64,000 bases of DNA from Roseivirga sp. GTDB lineage: Bacteria > Bacteroidota > Bacteroidia > Cytophagales > Cyclobacteriaceae. Both the position numbers and the translations under genes were made by a program. Where the stretch lies: positions 62,001-126,000 of the forward strand of contig JAAWWF010000041.1 of the NCBI GenBank assembly GCA_021404565.1, given 5' to 3'. The notes under the pieces were generated by a model. The model made no database searches. It was given only the letters and a program-made list of their open reading frames with translations, and was not told where the DNA came from. Below are positions 52,092 through 59,717 of this stretch, in pieces (position 1 is the stretch's first letter; every line of letters starts with the position of its first letter).

Positions 52092-52168
52092 TAATTAATT
52101 TAATATTGTCTGTTCTGTTAGTCTCTCTTATCCCCCTCTCGTCCTCGTTTTGTAACGAGGATGTATGA
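52079..52168 (+). pseudogene. 29-codon signal-peptide-like ORF, possible immunity-gene remnant
   Basis: An ATG overlaps the 3' end of the RHS gene by 13 bp and encodes MERIVINLILSVLLVSLIPL plus nine residues before a TGA. It has a good signal or lipoprotein-like start, including a Cys after SSSF. The last codons lie inside the first REP-like hairpin. The position is where a toxin's immunity gene usually begins. I infer a start that has lost its body, but it could equally be fortuitous. Confidence 0.4.
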
Positions 52169-52423
52169 GAACGGCATTTGTAATGTCGATAAATAACAAT
52201 AGAGGGCCAGTCTCATAAAAGAGGCTGGCTCTCCGTTTTTGGCAATTCGAATTGCAAATACGAATTAGAGTTTAACCTTTTTCATCCCTCTCCCCTCCTC
52301 CGCGTTTGCAACGCGGAGGTATTAATCAAGACTTTACAACACTGGAAGTACAACCTGTAGGCCCTGACGCCCAATAATCCTGAAACAGGTTTACAAAACC
52401 TGCGAGATATTTCGCATATGCGA
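52143..52423. repeat. cluster of REP-like hairpins
   Basis: Five short inverted repeats and a palindrome lie within 280 bp. CCTCGTT/AACGAGG is at 52143-52160, CGGCATT/AATGTCG at 52172-52188, and CCTCCGCGTT/AACGCGGAGG at 52297-52319. CAGGTTT/AAACCTG is at 52386-52402, and the palindrome TCGCATATGCGA at 52412-52423. A looser AATTCG/CGAATT pair lies at 52243-52263. Three of the hairpins have a TTTGTAA or TTTGCAA loop core and CAGGTTT/AAACCTG has TTTACAAA, as in REP elements mobilised by REP-associated (IS200-like) tyrosine transposases. No transposase gene is present. The whole 445-bp gap (52092-52536) holds only these, the terminator and the small ORF. Confidence 0.65.
52202..52240 (+). terminator. 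strong terminator downstream of the RHS toxin gene
   Basis: A 13-bp stem with two G-U pairs: GAGGGCCAGTCTC (52202-52214) with GAGGCTGGCTCTC (52221-52233), loop ATAAAA, then CG and five T residues. Confidence 0.88.
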
Positions 52424-52536
52424 GATTTATCGAATAATGAGTGCCTTAGCGTACGCCAGGGCCTGGCATCATTAATCCTTCTTTTTCTGATGACCTTTCT
52501 GTTAGCTGTGGAATAAAGGGGCAGAAACAAAGACTT

Positions 52537-53307
52537 ATGAAAAAGATCATCTATACAATGACGGTTCTCCTGATGGCTACCGCGGTAATAGCACAGCATA
52601 ATTATGACAATCAGGGAGTTCTCTACTCTCATGGAAACAACACGCTCACGGTAGGGACTAATGCTATTCAGGGTAGTTATGGAGGCTTATCTTCTAATCT
52701 CGAATTAAGAAATACTGATGGTGGGCTGTTAGCCTTAGGAGGGCTTTCAGGCGGAGCTATTAAGCCATTGTTCCTGATAGCAGGCCCCTATGGTACAGGT
52801 ATGTATTTTGACCAAAATGTTGAGTTTAACTTTTTCGGAGGTGAGAACATTCTAAAGCTTAGAGGTAAAAGTATGACCAGTGGAGGTTCGGTACTTGTGG
52901 GTACTGACTCAAGTCCTGAAGGTTACAAACTCGCGGTTGGGGGTAAAATCATAGCAGAAGAAGTAAAAGTATCCGTGCAAAGCAGCTGGCCCGATTTTGT
53001 GTTTAAACCTGATTATCGACTTAGCTCCCTGTATGAAGTAGAATCCTTCATTAAAACCAATGGCCACTTGATGCACATGCCCCCGGCTGCTGAAGTGGAA
53101 ACCGATGGATTTATGCTGGCAGAAATGGATGCAAAGCTGTTGCAGCAGATAGAGGAGCTTACGCTGCATACCATTGAGCAGCAAAAACTGCTGGATGCAC
53201 AAAAGGATCAACTGGCAAAGCAGAAGAAAAAGATAGAGGCTTTGGAATCGGTATTAAAACGCCTTGAAGAGCTGGAAGCTAAGGTCAGACAGATAGAGCA
53301 ACATTAG
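52537..53307 (+). CDS. tail-fibre-like secreted protein, second copy
   Basis: This 256-residue protein has a signal peptide ending 'AVIAQ'. A short beta-rich body contains 'GGYKLAVGGKIIAEEVKVSVQ'-like strands. It ends in the same C-terminal block as the gene at 38988: 'PDFVFKPDYRLSSLYEVESFI', 'HLMHMPPAAEVE' and 'LLQQIEELTLHTIEQQK', followed by a 55-residue coiled coil. It is the shorter paralogue of that fibre and sits on the opposite flank of the RHS pair. The next gene begins at its stop codon, so the two are likely translated together. Confidence 0.82.
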   Translation: MKKIIYTMTVLLMATAVIAQHNYDNQGVLYSHGNNTLTVGTNAIQGSYGGLSSNLELRNTDGGLLALGGLSGGAIKPLFLIAGPYGTGMYFDQNVEFNFFGGENILKLRGKSMTSGGSVLVGTDSSPEGYKLAVGGKIIAEEVKVSVQSSWPDFVFKPDYRLSSLYEVESFIKTNGHLMHMPPAAEVETDGFMLAEMDAKLLQQIEELTLHTIEQQKLLDAQKDQLAKQKKKIEALESVLKRLEELEAKVRQIEQH

Positions 53308-53330
53308 TGATCCTTCAAAGGAATAAAGCC

Positions 53331-54620
53331 ATGAAAAAGCTCTGGGTGATTTTAACATTGCTAGTGTCAGTTTCCGTACTGGCGCAGGAGGTAGAAGAAA
53401 GTACAAGACTCGAAGCTTCGACTCAGGCTTTACAGAAAGCCAATCAGAAAGTACAAAGACAGCTCGACAAGCTGGAGAAAAAACTGACCAGATTTTTTAA
53501 CAAAAGATACCCACAATTGTCTGAGGCAGGTATTGACTCCCTGGTACAAGCTGACCTGACTACGAGTGCGCTGATGAGAGAGAAGGGGGTAAAGGATTCC
53601 ACGGCTAACTATCTTTCCGCTCTGAAGGAAAGGGTTTTGGCAGATTTAGAAGCCACACCACCCAATCTGCCTGTGGCCAGAGAAGTAATGGGGAGTGCCA
53701 AACACCTTCAAAAACTCAGGGAGATGCAAACCTTTCTCGCAAAGTGGGATAATCTCGGGCAAGCACTCAGTGTCGGAGAATTAAAAAAACTGGATAAAGA
53801 AGCTTCGGTGCTCAGTGCTGCTATTTCTGAGTATAAGGAACTCTTTGAAGGATGGGAGGAAAAGCTATTATCAGAAGTTACCAGTCTGGAGGCTGTGCAA
53901 CTGGCCAAAGAGCAGATTGATAAAATGCAGGCCTATCAGCCATTGCCAGAGGGCTATCGCAACAAAACAGAGGGGTTCCAGACCAATGAGTTTGTCAAGA
54001 AAAAGCTTGAAGAGAAAATGGAAGAGCTGAAAAAGACAGGGACAGAAAGTCTGCAATCAAAATTTGATCAGGCGCAGATGAAAATGACCGAGGCCAAGCA
54101 AAAATTCCCGAACCTGGAGAGCGTGGAGGAAACACCTAAAACATACAACCCCTACAAAGGCAAGCCCTTTTTTAAAAGGCTTAAACCTGGCGGAGATTTT
54201 CAGGTCAACAGACAAAAACCCGTTTCGGTAGATGCCGCGCTGAACCTGGTATATCCGCTCAATCTCAAAGCAAGCGTAGGTTTGGCTGGAGCAACCCGGG
54301 TTTTTCTGGAGAAATCAGCTGTGCAGCAGGTTGGGGAAGAGAACCTGAACTTCAGAGGTTTTGCGCGTTATCGCTTTTGGAAGAGCTTTTTCTTTCAGGC
54401 CAATTACGAGATAAGCCGAATGGGTAAACTCAGCCAAACCCGTGAGCAAACGGACCATAGATGGGTACGGAATGCTTTGGCAGGAGTCGGCAAAGAGCTC
54501 AGGATGACCAAAGGCATACAAATGAATGTAACGGCCTTCTATGATTTCTTTTATTACAGGCAGAGCAGTCCCAATAACCAACCATGGGTTTTCCGAATGG
54601 GGTTCGGCTTCGGGAAGTAA
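53331..54620 (+). CDS. secreted coiled-coil protein with barrel-like C-terminus
   Basis: This is a 429-residue protein from the ATG at 53331 (signal peptide MKKLWVILTLLVSVSVLAQ); the frame is open back to 53307. Residues ~25-270 are almost entirely charged heptads (coiled coil). After a basic linker 'KPFFKRLKPGGDFQVNRQKP' the last ~130 residues alternate in aromatic beta strands ('ARYRFWKSFFFQANYEISRMG', 'MNVTAFYDFFYYRQ') and end 'FRMGFGFGK'. This fits an outer-membrane beta-barrel anchor with a long periplasmic or surface stalk. I do not recognise a named family. It is immediately downstream of the second fibre gene, so it may anchor the RHS/fibre system. Confidence 0.72.
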   Translation: MKKLWVILTLLVSVSVLAQEVEESTRLEASTQALQKANQKVQRQLDKLEKKLTRFFNKRYPQLSEAGIDSLVQADLTTSALMREKGVKDSTANYLSALKERVLADLEATPPNLPVAREVMGSAKHLQKLREMQTFLAKWDNLGQALSVGELKKLDKEASVLSAAISEYKELFEGWEEKLLSEVTSLEAVQLAKEQIDKMQAYQPLPEGYRNKTEGFQTNEFVKKKLEEKMEELKKTGTESLQSKFDQAQMKMTEAKQKFPNLESVEETPKTYNPYKGKPFFKRLKPGGDFQVNRQKPVSVDAALNLVYPLNLKASVGLAGATRVFLEKSAVQQVGEENLNFRGFARYRFWKSFFFQANYEISRMGKLSQTREQTDHRWVRNALAGVGKELRMTKGIQMNVTAFYDFFYYRQSSPNNQPWVFRMGFGFGK

Positions 54621-54637
54621 TTGAGTACCTGATTTCC

Positions 54638-55621
54638 TTAAATAGACAGAATTTTCGCTACTCTAAACTCCTCAGGATCCAGTCTCTTTTCAATTTTTAT
54701 CGCCTCGTTGATGGGTGTATAGGCAATCTTATTGTTGATAATGCCCACCATGACTTTTGATTTGCCATCTCGCAAACCTTCTACTGCAGCCACACCCAAT
54801 CGACTTGCTAAAACCCGGTCCATGGTGGTTGGAGAACCACCTCTTTGCAGATGGCCCAGTACGGTCACCCTGATATCGAAGTAATCGAGCTTTGCCTTTA
54901 CCTGGTCTGCGATGTCATAAGCATTGCCCAGTTGACAGCCTTCGGCAATTACCACAATATTGGATGCCTTCTGATTAGCGGCACCCTTTTGTAACCTTTT
55001 GATAAGCTTCTCTATGGGATAGTTGTGCTCGGGCACTATCATGGCTACTGCACCACCCCCTATAGCCGAGTTGACAGCAATAAAGCCTGCATCACGCCCC
55101 ATTACTTCAACAAAGAACAGACGTTCGTGAGATGAAGCCGTATCACGAATCTTATCAATTGCTTCAGCGGCCGTGTTACAAGCCGTATCAAAACCAATGG
55201 TGAAGTCAGTTCCGGCCAGGTCATTATCTATTGTACCCGGAATACCAATGACGGGAATGTCAAATTCACGGCTGAAGATGTCGGCCCCTGTAAAGGACCC
55301 ATCTCCACCGATCACTACCAGCGCGTCAAGCTCGTGTTTCTTAAAATTTTCATAGGCTTTAATACGGCCCTCTTTTGTCCGGAATTCATCGCTTCTTGCG
55401 GAGAGCAGGAAGGTGCCTCCACGGCTCAGTATGTTGGCAACAGAGCGTACACGCAGCTCTTCTATGTTACCAGAAATAAGGCCGTCATAACCTTTATAGA
55501 TTCCAAAAACCTGAATGTCGTAGTATATACATGCCCTTACTACAGCCCGGACGGCCGCGTTCATCCCCGGAGCATCGCCTCCGGACGTCAAAACACCTAT
55601 TCTTTTAATTTGTGAACTCAT
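54638..55621 (-). CDS. pfkA: 6-phosphofructokinase
   Basis: This 327-residue ATP-dependent PFK runs from 55621 (MSSQIKRIGVLTSGGDAPGM); the frame opens six codons earlier, but this start fits the family. The ATP site is 'GGDGSFTGAD', the catalytic Asp is in 'GTIDNDLAGTDFTIGFDTA', and the effector/substrate loop is 'MGRDAGFIAVNSAIGGGA'. Later 'LGHLQRGGSPTTMDRVLASR' completes the active site. Length and motifs are those of the bacterial allosteric tetramer, the committed step of glycolysis. It converges with the coiled-coil gene over 17 bp. Confidence 0.97.
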   Translation of the reverse strand: MSSQIKRIGVLTSGGDAPGMNAAVRAVVRACIYYDIQVFGIYKGYDGLISGNIEELRVRSVANILSRGGTFLLSARSDEFRTKEGRIKAYENFKKHELDALVVIGGDGSFTGADIFSREFDIPVIGIPGTIDNDLAGTDFTIGFDTACNTAAEAIDKIRDTASSHERLFFVEVMGRDAGFIAVNSAIGGGAVAMIVPEHNYPIEKLIKRLQKGAANQKASNIVVIAEGCQLGNAYDIADQVKAKLDYFDIRVTVLGHLQRGGSPTTMDRVLASRLGVAAVEGLRDGKSKVMVGIINNKIAYTPINEAIKIEKRLDPEEFRVAKILSI

Positions 55622-55708
55622 TAGTGAATGGTCAAACAATCAAAAATAAGTCTTTCAGCCTGAAGTTTAGGGGGGTAAGGTTCGAATAATTTGTGCAATC
55701 GATTGAAC

Positions 55709-55753
55709 AAACTGCCTTGTAAAATAACGATAAGGTAGTTTTCAAGGCAGTTT
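55709..55753. repeat. perfect 11-bp inverted repeat between pfkA and the SnoaL-like gene
   Basis: AAACTGCCTTG (55709-55719) and CAAGGCAGTTT (55743-55753) are exact complements. The loop contains GGTAGTTTT, an imperfect direct copy of the right arm. It may terminate the SnoaL-like transcript on the minus strand, though its U-tract is poor. Confidence 0.5.
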
Positions 55754-55765
55754 GATAAGGGGAAG

Positions 55766-56131
55766 TTACTGGCCGGGTACGTTGTAGTAAAACCTCTCAT
55801 GTACCACCTGATCACCCTCCCATTTCTTCACAGAAACCTCTTCCATCTTCATGCGGTTGCCATCTTTAAAGGAGGCGTCTATCCACGATTCGGTGCAGGT
55901 GTGACCGGTTTCTTCGTTGGCTGTAATAGCGCCAACCCCTCCGCCATGGATTTCCTTTATTGAGCTCATCCATTGTTCTTCAAAGGTCCGGTTAAGGTCT
56001 TTGCCTTCTCTTACATCACCCGTGGCCTCTACCATTACCACATTTTCCGCATAAAATTTCTCAAAGGCCTCCATCATTTGCCCCTGACCCATCATACCTT
56101 GTAACTCTTGTTCTAATGCTAATACGCTCAT
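55766..56131 (-). CDS. SnoaL/NTF2-like protein
   Basis: This 121-residue protein has the cone-shaped NTF2-like fold pattern: a helical start 'LEQELQGMMGQGQMMEAFEKFYAENVVMVEATGDVREGKDL' with the SnoaL motif. Strands such as 'GHTCTESWIDASFKDGNRMKMEEVSVKKWEGDQVVHERFYY' follow. The family holds isomerases, cyclases and many proteins of unknown activity; no catalytic residues can be assigned. It is a single gene on the minus strand between pfkA and a divergent membrane protein. Confidence 0.83.
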   Translation of the reverse strand: MSVLALEQELQGMMGQGQMMEAFEKFYAENVVMVEATGDVREGKDLNRTFEEQWMSSIKEIHGGGVGAITANEETGHTCTESWIDASFKDGNRMKMEEVSVKKWEGDQVVHERFYYNVPGQ

Positions 56132-56241
56132 AGTTTTAAAAATTGATGTTTATAGCAAAGATTAACGAGTTGCATGCCTGCTTGGGTTAGGCTTTCACAT
56201 TATCTTTTCAAAAAGAAGGAGATAAAGCTTAAATTGTAACT

Positions 56242-56745
56242 ATGTCCAGCTTCAGAGTCAGACCAAGATTTAACGAAACATTGTCCCTCAGCCAGCAGGA
56301 GTTTAAAGACAATATTCAGGGAGCCCTGGATTCAGAGGAGGGTGTTACCGGCTCGGTGTCTGACACTTATTGTGTCCTGAAAATTCCATTGGAAGAAAGG
56401 CATTACTGGTCTCCTCAGCTGACGCTGACATTGGAACAGGAAGAAGATGAGAATAAAGAGCTGCAGGTTCGCGGTTTATACGGACCCAAGCCCAGCGTAT
56501 GGGCGGCTTTCTTTATGTCCTATGCAGCAATAGGGATTCTTATTCTCTTTATCGGGGTCATTGGTATGTCTCAGGCCATGCTAAGCAAACCGAGCCCTAT
56601 TCTCTGGGCAATTCCCGTTTTGGCACTGGTGGCACTCATACTGTACTTAGTCGCCCAGAGTGGTCAGAAGGTAGGAGCCGAACAAATGTTCCGGATTCAT
56701 CATTTCTATGAAGCCCTGGTAAAGCATAGAGTAGCCATTAAATAA
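56242..56745 (+). CDS. two-TM membrane protein, unknown function
   Basis: This 167-residue protein has a soluble N-terminal half of about 85 residues ('FRVRPRFNETLSLSQQEF', 'PQLTLTLEQEEDE') and two TM helices ('FMSYAAIGILILFIGVIGM', 'ILWAIPVLALVALILYLVA'). A short amphipathic tail follows. I do not recognise the family. Both ends probably face the cytoplasm. It is a single gene followed by a GC-rich hairpin. Confidence 0.72.
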   Translation: MSSFRVRPRFNETLSLSQQEFKDNIQGALDSEEGVTGSVSDTYCVLKIPLEERHYWSPQLTLTLEQEEDENKELQVRGLYGPKPSVWAAFFMSYAAIGILILFIGVIGMSQAMLSKPSPILWAIPVLALVALILYLVAQSGQKVGAEQMFRIHHFYEALVKHRVAIK

Positions 56746-57121
56746 AAAAGTCCGGGGTTAACTACTCCCCGGACGCTTAACAAATAAACTATTAACTATA
56801 TGAAGAGGATTACTGACGTAATCCGAAAATTCCTGTTTGCTACTTCTCAATAACTATACCAATGTGAGAAGGAATTGTAATTTTTATTTCACGACTCACT
56901 CGTTTGTAAGTTCTACTATACAGATGCTTTTTTTGACCAAAAAGTTTCATTGCCTTAAAGTTTTTAACGTTAATTAACAGCTTTCAACCAGTTGATAATC
57001 AATGTGTAACTTTTTGTTAACAAGAATATCACGAAGTGATCCCTAGTCTTAACAACTATTAATGTAGTTGTTTTCTTGTGCTGGCAGCCATTTTCTTTTA
57101 GCTTTAACGAAAACATTAGTT
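56746..57121 (+). other. 376-bp leader region of the second FtsX-type permease
   Basis: It contains the GC hairpin at 56750-56774, a 17-codon ORF at 56800 (MKRITDVIRKFLFATSQ), and a GGATTA/TAATCC hairpin within that ORF. AT-rich DNA follows up to the permease start. No other gene was seen. Confidence 0.5.
56750..56774. terminator. GC-rich hairpin after the two-TM gene
   Basis: GTCCGGGG (56750-56757) pairs with CCCCGGAC (56767-56774). The T-run is missing on the plus strand, while an A-run lies just before it, so on the minus strand it is a better terminator. It could also be part of a leader RNA. Confidence 0.6.
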
Positions 57122-59521
57122 ATGAAGTTGTCTCTGCTCACATTTACTTTACGTGTTCTCTGGAAGAACCGGCTTTTTACTTTTCTTAATGTATTTGGCC
57201 TCACTTTCGGTCTGGCAGCTTCCATATGGTTGGCCCTATATCTCAAAAATGAGCTCACTTACGATCAACATCATCAAAACCATGAAAGAATTTATAGGTT
57301 AAGCCATAAGTTTAGTGCCCCGGGAGTAGAGTTTAATACGGCCTCTTCAGCCAGTGAACTGCCAGTTATGATGCAGGAAGAATTTCCGGAAGTGCTCAAC
57401 TTTGCGAGATTTGTAGGAGCAGAGTTGAGGGAGATTTCCTATCAGAATACCCTGTTTGCTGAGCCCGATATCTTTTATTCTGATCAGGATGTATTCGAGA
57501 TATTCACTCATGAATTTTTAGCTGGTAACCCGGCTACTGCTTTAACTGAAGCCCGTTCTGCGGTAATTACAGCATCTATCAACCAAAAGCTTTTTGGAGA
57601 TCGATTGGGCCTGAATGAGATAGTAAAAGTGGACGGGCATGACTTTAAGATCACAGGCATCATCCAGGATAGCCCTAAGAACTCTCACTTTGAATACAAG
57701 GTACTTTTGTCGCAGATTCAAAAGAGAGATTTTGCACTTCAGGATGGCCAATTCAACTCAGAGGTGCTCTGGAACAGTGATGGGTATTCTTATATCATGG
57801 TACCTGAGGGTTTCGACACAGAGGCCTTCCTTGAGAAGTTTGAAACCTTCAATGAAAAGTACTTTATGCCATTCGGCAAGGTGGTCAACGGAGATCATTA
57901 TTTCCGCATGCAAAAACTGGCCGATATTCATTATGATACGGAACGCATAGACGATGACTTACCCAAAGGAAATGAGGCCAATTTACTTGCCTTCACAGCC
58001 ATTGGCCTGGCCATACTGCTGCTGGCGTGTATCAACTATGTAAACCTCGCAACGGCCAGGGCTGGCCTTCGGGCCAAAGAGATTGGTATTCGAAAGGTGC
58101 TTGGTTCCAATGTCGCCAGTCTCAAACTATCTATTCTGCTGGAGTCATTGATTCAGGTTTTTGCTTCGCTATTCCTGGCGGCTGCTTTGGTATGGCTCAT
58201 CATAGAAAAAACACCTTTTCAATCCTGGCTAGGTGCTAATTTTGAGTTCAATCTTTTAGGGCAGCCTGATATACTGCTCGGCCTATTGCTGTTAGTATTG
58301 CTTACCGGGCTTATCTCAGGAGCTTATCCGGCCTTTTATTTGTCCGGAATCAATACCGTAAGTGCCATCAAGGGCAACTGGCGGGCATCGATGGGAGGTA
58401 ATTGGCTCAGGCAGGGACTGGTCCTGTTTCAGTTTGTGATTTCCATTGGTGTGCTATCTGCCACTCTACTCATGCGCGATCAGATCAGCTTTCTGCAAAA
58501 AAGCGACCTGGGTTTTGCCAAGGACCAGCTGATTGTGCTCAATACGCTGGACAGCACTTCGCAGGCAAGGAGCAAGGCCTTACAAAACAAGCTGGAGCAG
58601 AGCCCCTATATTGAGGCGGCCTCCTCTTCCAATTTTATTCCAGGTGTCGATATCGGGCAGATGGTATTTACGGTAGACCGTGACGGGGAAATGAAGCAGC
58701 AGGAGTTCAAATTCATTCACTGCGGTCCCGATTACCTTGAAACCCTGGGAATCCCTCTGAAAGAAGGAGCGTTTTTTAAGGGGGATGAAACCCGTGGCAA
58801 CGCCTACTTCGTGGTCAACGAGACTGCTGCCAAACTCATGGGCTGGGATCAGGCTGTAGGAAAGAGAATGAGCTTTTTTCATCAGGAGAGCCCCGGACAG
58901 GTAATTGGAGTGGTGAGGGACTTTAATTTCTTCTCGCTACACAATCCTATCGAGCCACTCGTTTTTGTATATAACCCGAATCCGGGCAATCGAATCGTGG
59001 TGAGATACACGGCCAATGCCGAGGCTGAAACGCTGAATTATATCAAATCAAGTTGGGATGAGGTTTTGCCTGATTATCCGCTGGACTATAGCTTTCTTAA
59101 TCAGCGCCTGAGAGATCAGTATGAAGCAGATCAGAATCAGAATCAACTCATCACATCTATGACCTTTTTGTGCATTGTTATTTCACTTATAGGGCTTTCG
59201 GGGCTTTCGGCCTTCAATGTAAGCCAGCGAAGCAAAGAGATTGGCATTCGTAAAGTGCTGGGTGCTATGTCCGCTCAGATTGTAAGCCTGGTTTTCTCCG
59301 GAACCTTGAAACTGGTCGTAGCTGCTGCGCTTATTGCAGCCCCTCTGACTTACCTGGTTATCACTCGCTGGAGCAGTAACTTTGCTTATCAGGCCGGTTT
59401 TAACCTGTTTATCCCTTTAGTCGCCATCGTGCTGTCGGTCCTTCTTACCTTCCTGATAGTAGGAGGACATGTTTGGAAAACGGCCAGGAAGAATCCTTCA
59501 GATACCCTGAGGTACGAATAG
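57122..59521 (+). CDS. FtsX/MacB-type ABC transporter permease, second copy
   Basis: This 799-residue paralogue of the permease at 6054 has the same duplicated design: 'LRVLWKNRLFTFLNVFGLTFGLAASIW', a periplasmic MacB_PCD domain and an FtsX block with 'GLRAKEIGIRKVLGSNV'. A second such half ends 'SKEIGIRKVLGAMSAQIV...NPSDTLRYE'. The start at 57122 is preferred over the open frame at 57068 because it directly precedes the conserved amphipathic segment. No ATPase or adaptor gene lies next to it. It presumably exports or releases a substrate across the inner membrane with an ATPase encoded elsewhere. Confidence 0.92.
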   Translation: MKLSLLTFTLRVLWKNRLFTFLNVFGLTFGLAASIWLALYLKNELTYDQHHQNHERIYRLSHKFSAPGVEFNTASSASELPVMMQEEFPEVLNFARFVGAELREISYQNTLFAEPDIFYSDQDVFEIFTHEFLAGNPATALTEARSAVITASINQKLFGDRLGLNEIVKVDGHDFKITGIIQDSPKNSHFEYKVLLSQIQKRDFALQDGQFNSEVLWNSDGYSYIMVPEGFDTEAFLEKFETFNEKYFMPFGKVVNGDHYFRMQKLADIHYDTERIDDDLPKGNEANLLAFTAIGLAILLLACINYVNLATARAGLRAKEIGIRKVLGSNVASLKLSILLESLIQVFASLFLAAALVWLIIEKTPFQSWLGANFEFNLLGQPDILLGLLLLVLLTGLISGAYPAFYLSGINTVSAIKGNWRASMGGNWLRQGLVLFQFVISIGVLSATLLMRDQISFLQKSDLGFAKDQLIVLNTLDSTSQARSKALQNKLEQSPYIEAASSSNFIPGVDIGQMVFTVDRDGEMKQQEFKFIHCGPDYLETLGIPLKEGAFFKGDETRGNAYFVVNETAAKLMGWDQAVGKRMSFFHQESPGQVIGVVRDFNFFSLHNPIEPLVFVYNPNPGNRIVVRYTANAEAETLNYIKSSWDEVLPDYPLDYSFLNQRLRDQYEADQNQNQLITSMTFLCIVISLIGLSGLSAFNVSQRSKEIGIRKVLGAMSAQIVSLVFSGTLKLVVAAALIAAPLTYLVITRWSSNFAYQAGFNLFIPLVAIVLSVLLTFLIVGGHVWKTARKNPSDTLRYE

Positions 59522-59717
59522 GGCTTGTCTTGACCTGAAACTGTAAGGGCCATTTTAGCCAGCCTTATTGGTTAAGACGGATGACTATGAAATTACTTAG
59601 TTCCTTATTGGACTAAAAGGTAATCACCTTAACATTTTTTAATAAAAAAAACAGAATTGGCCATTTCGGTTTAGGGATTATTCAGTAGTTTAACTATTCG
59701 ATTAGTTACAAACCTAT

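Noticed and set aside
52202-52240. The terminator stem after the RHS gene as another REP element.
   Set aside because: It has a long perfect stem, a short loop and a T-run, and lacks the TTTGTAA-type core, so it is an ordinary terminator.
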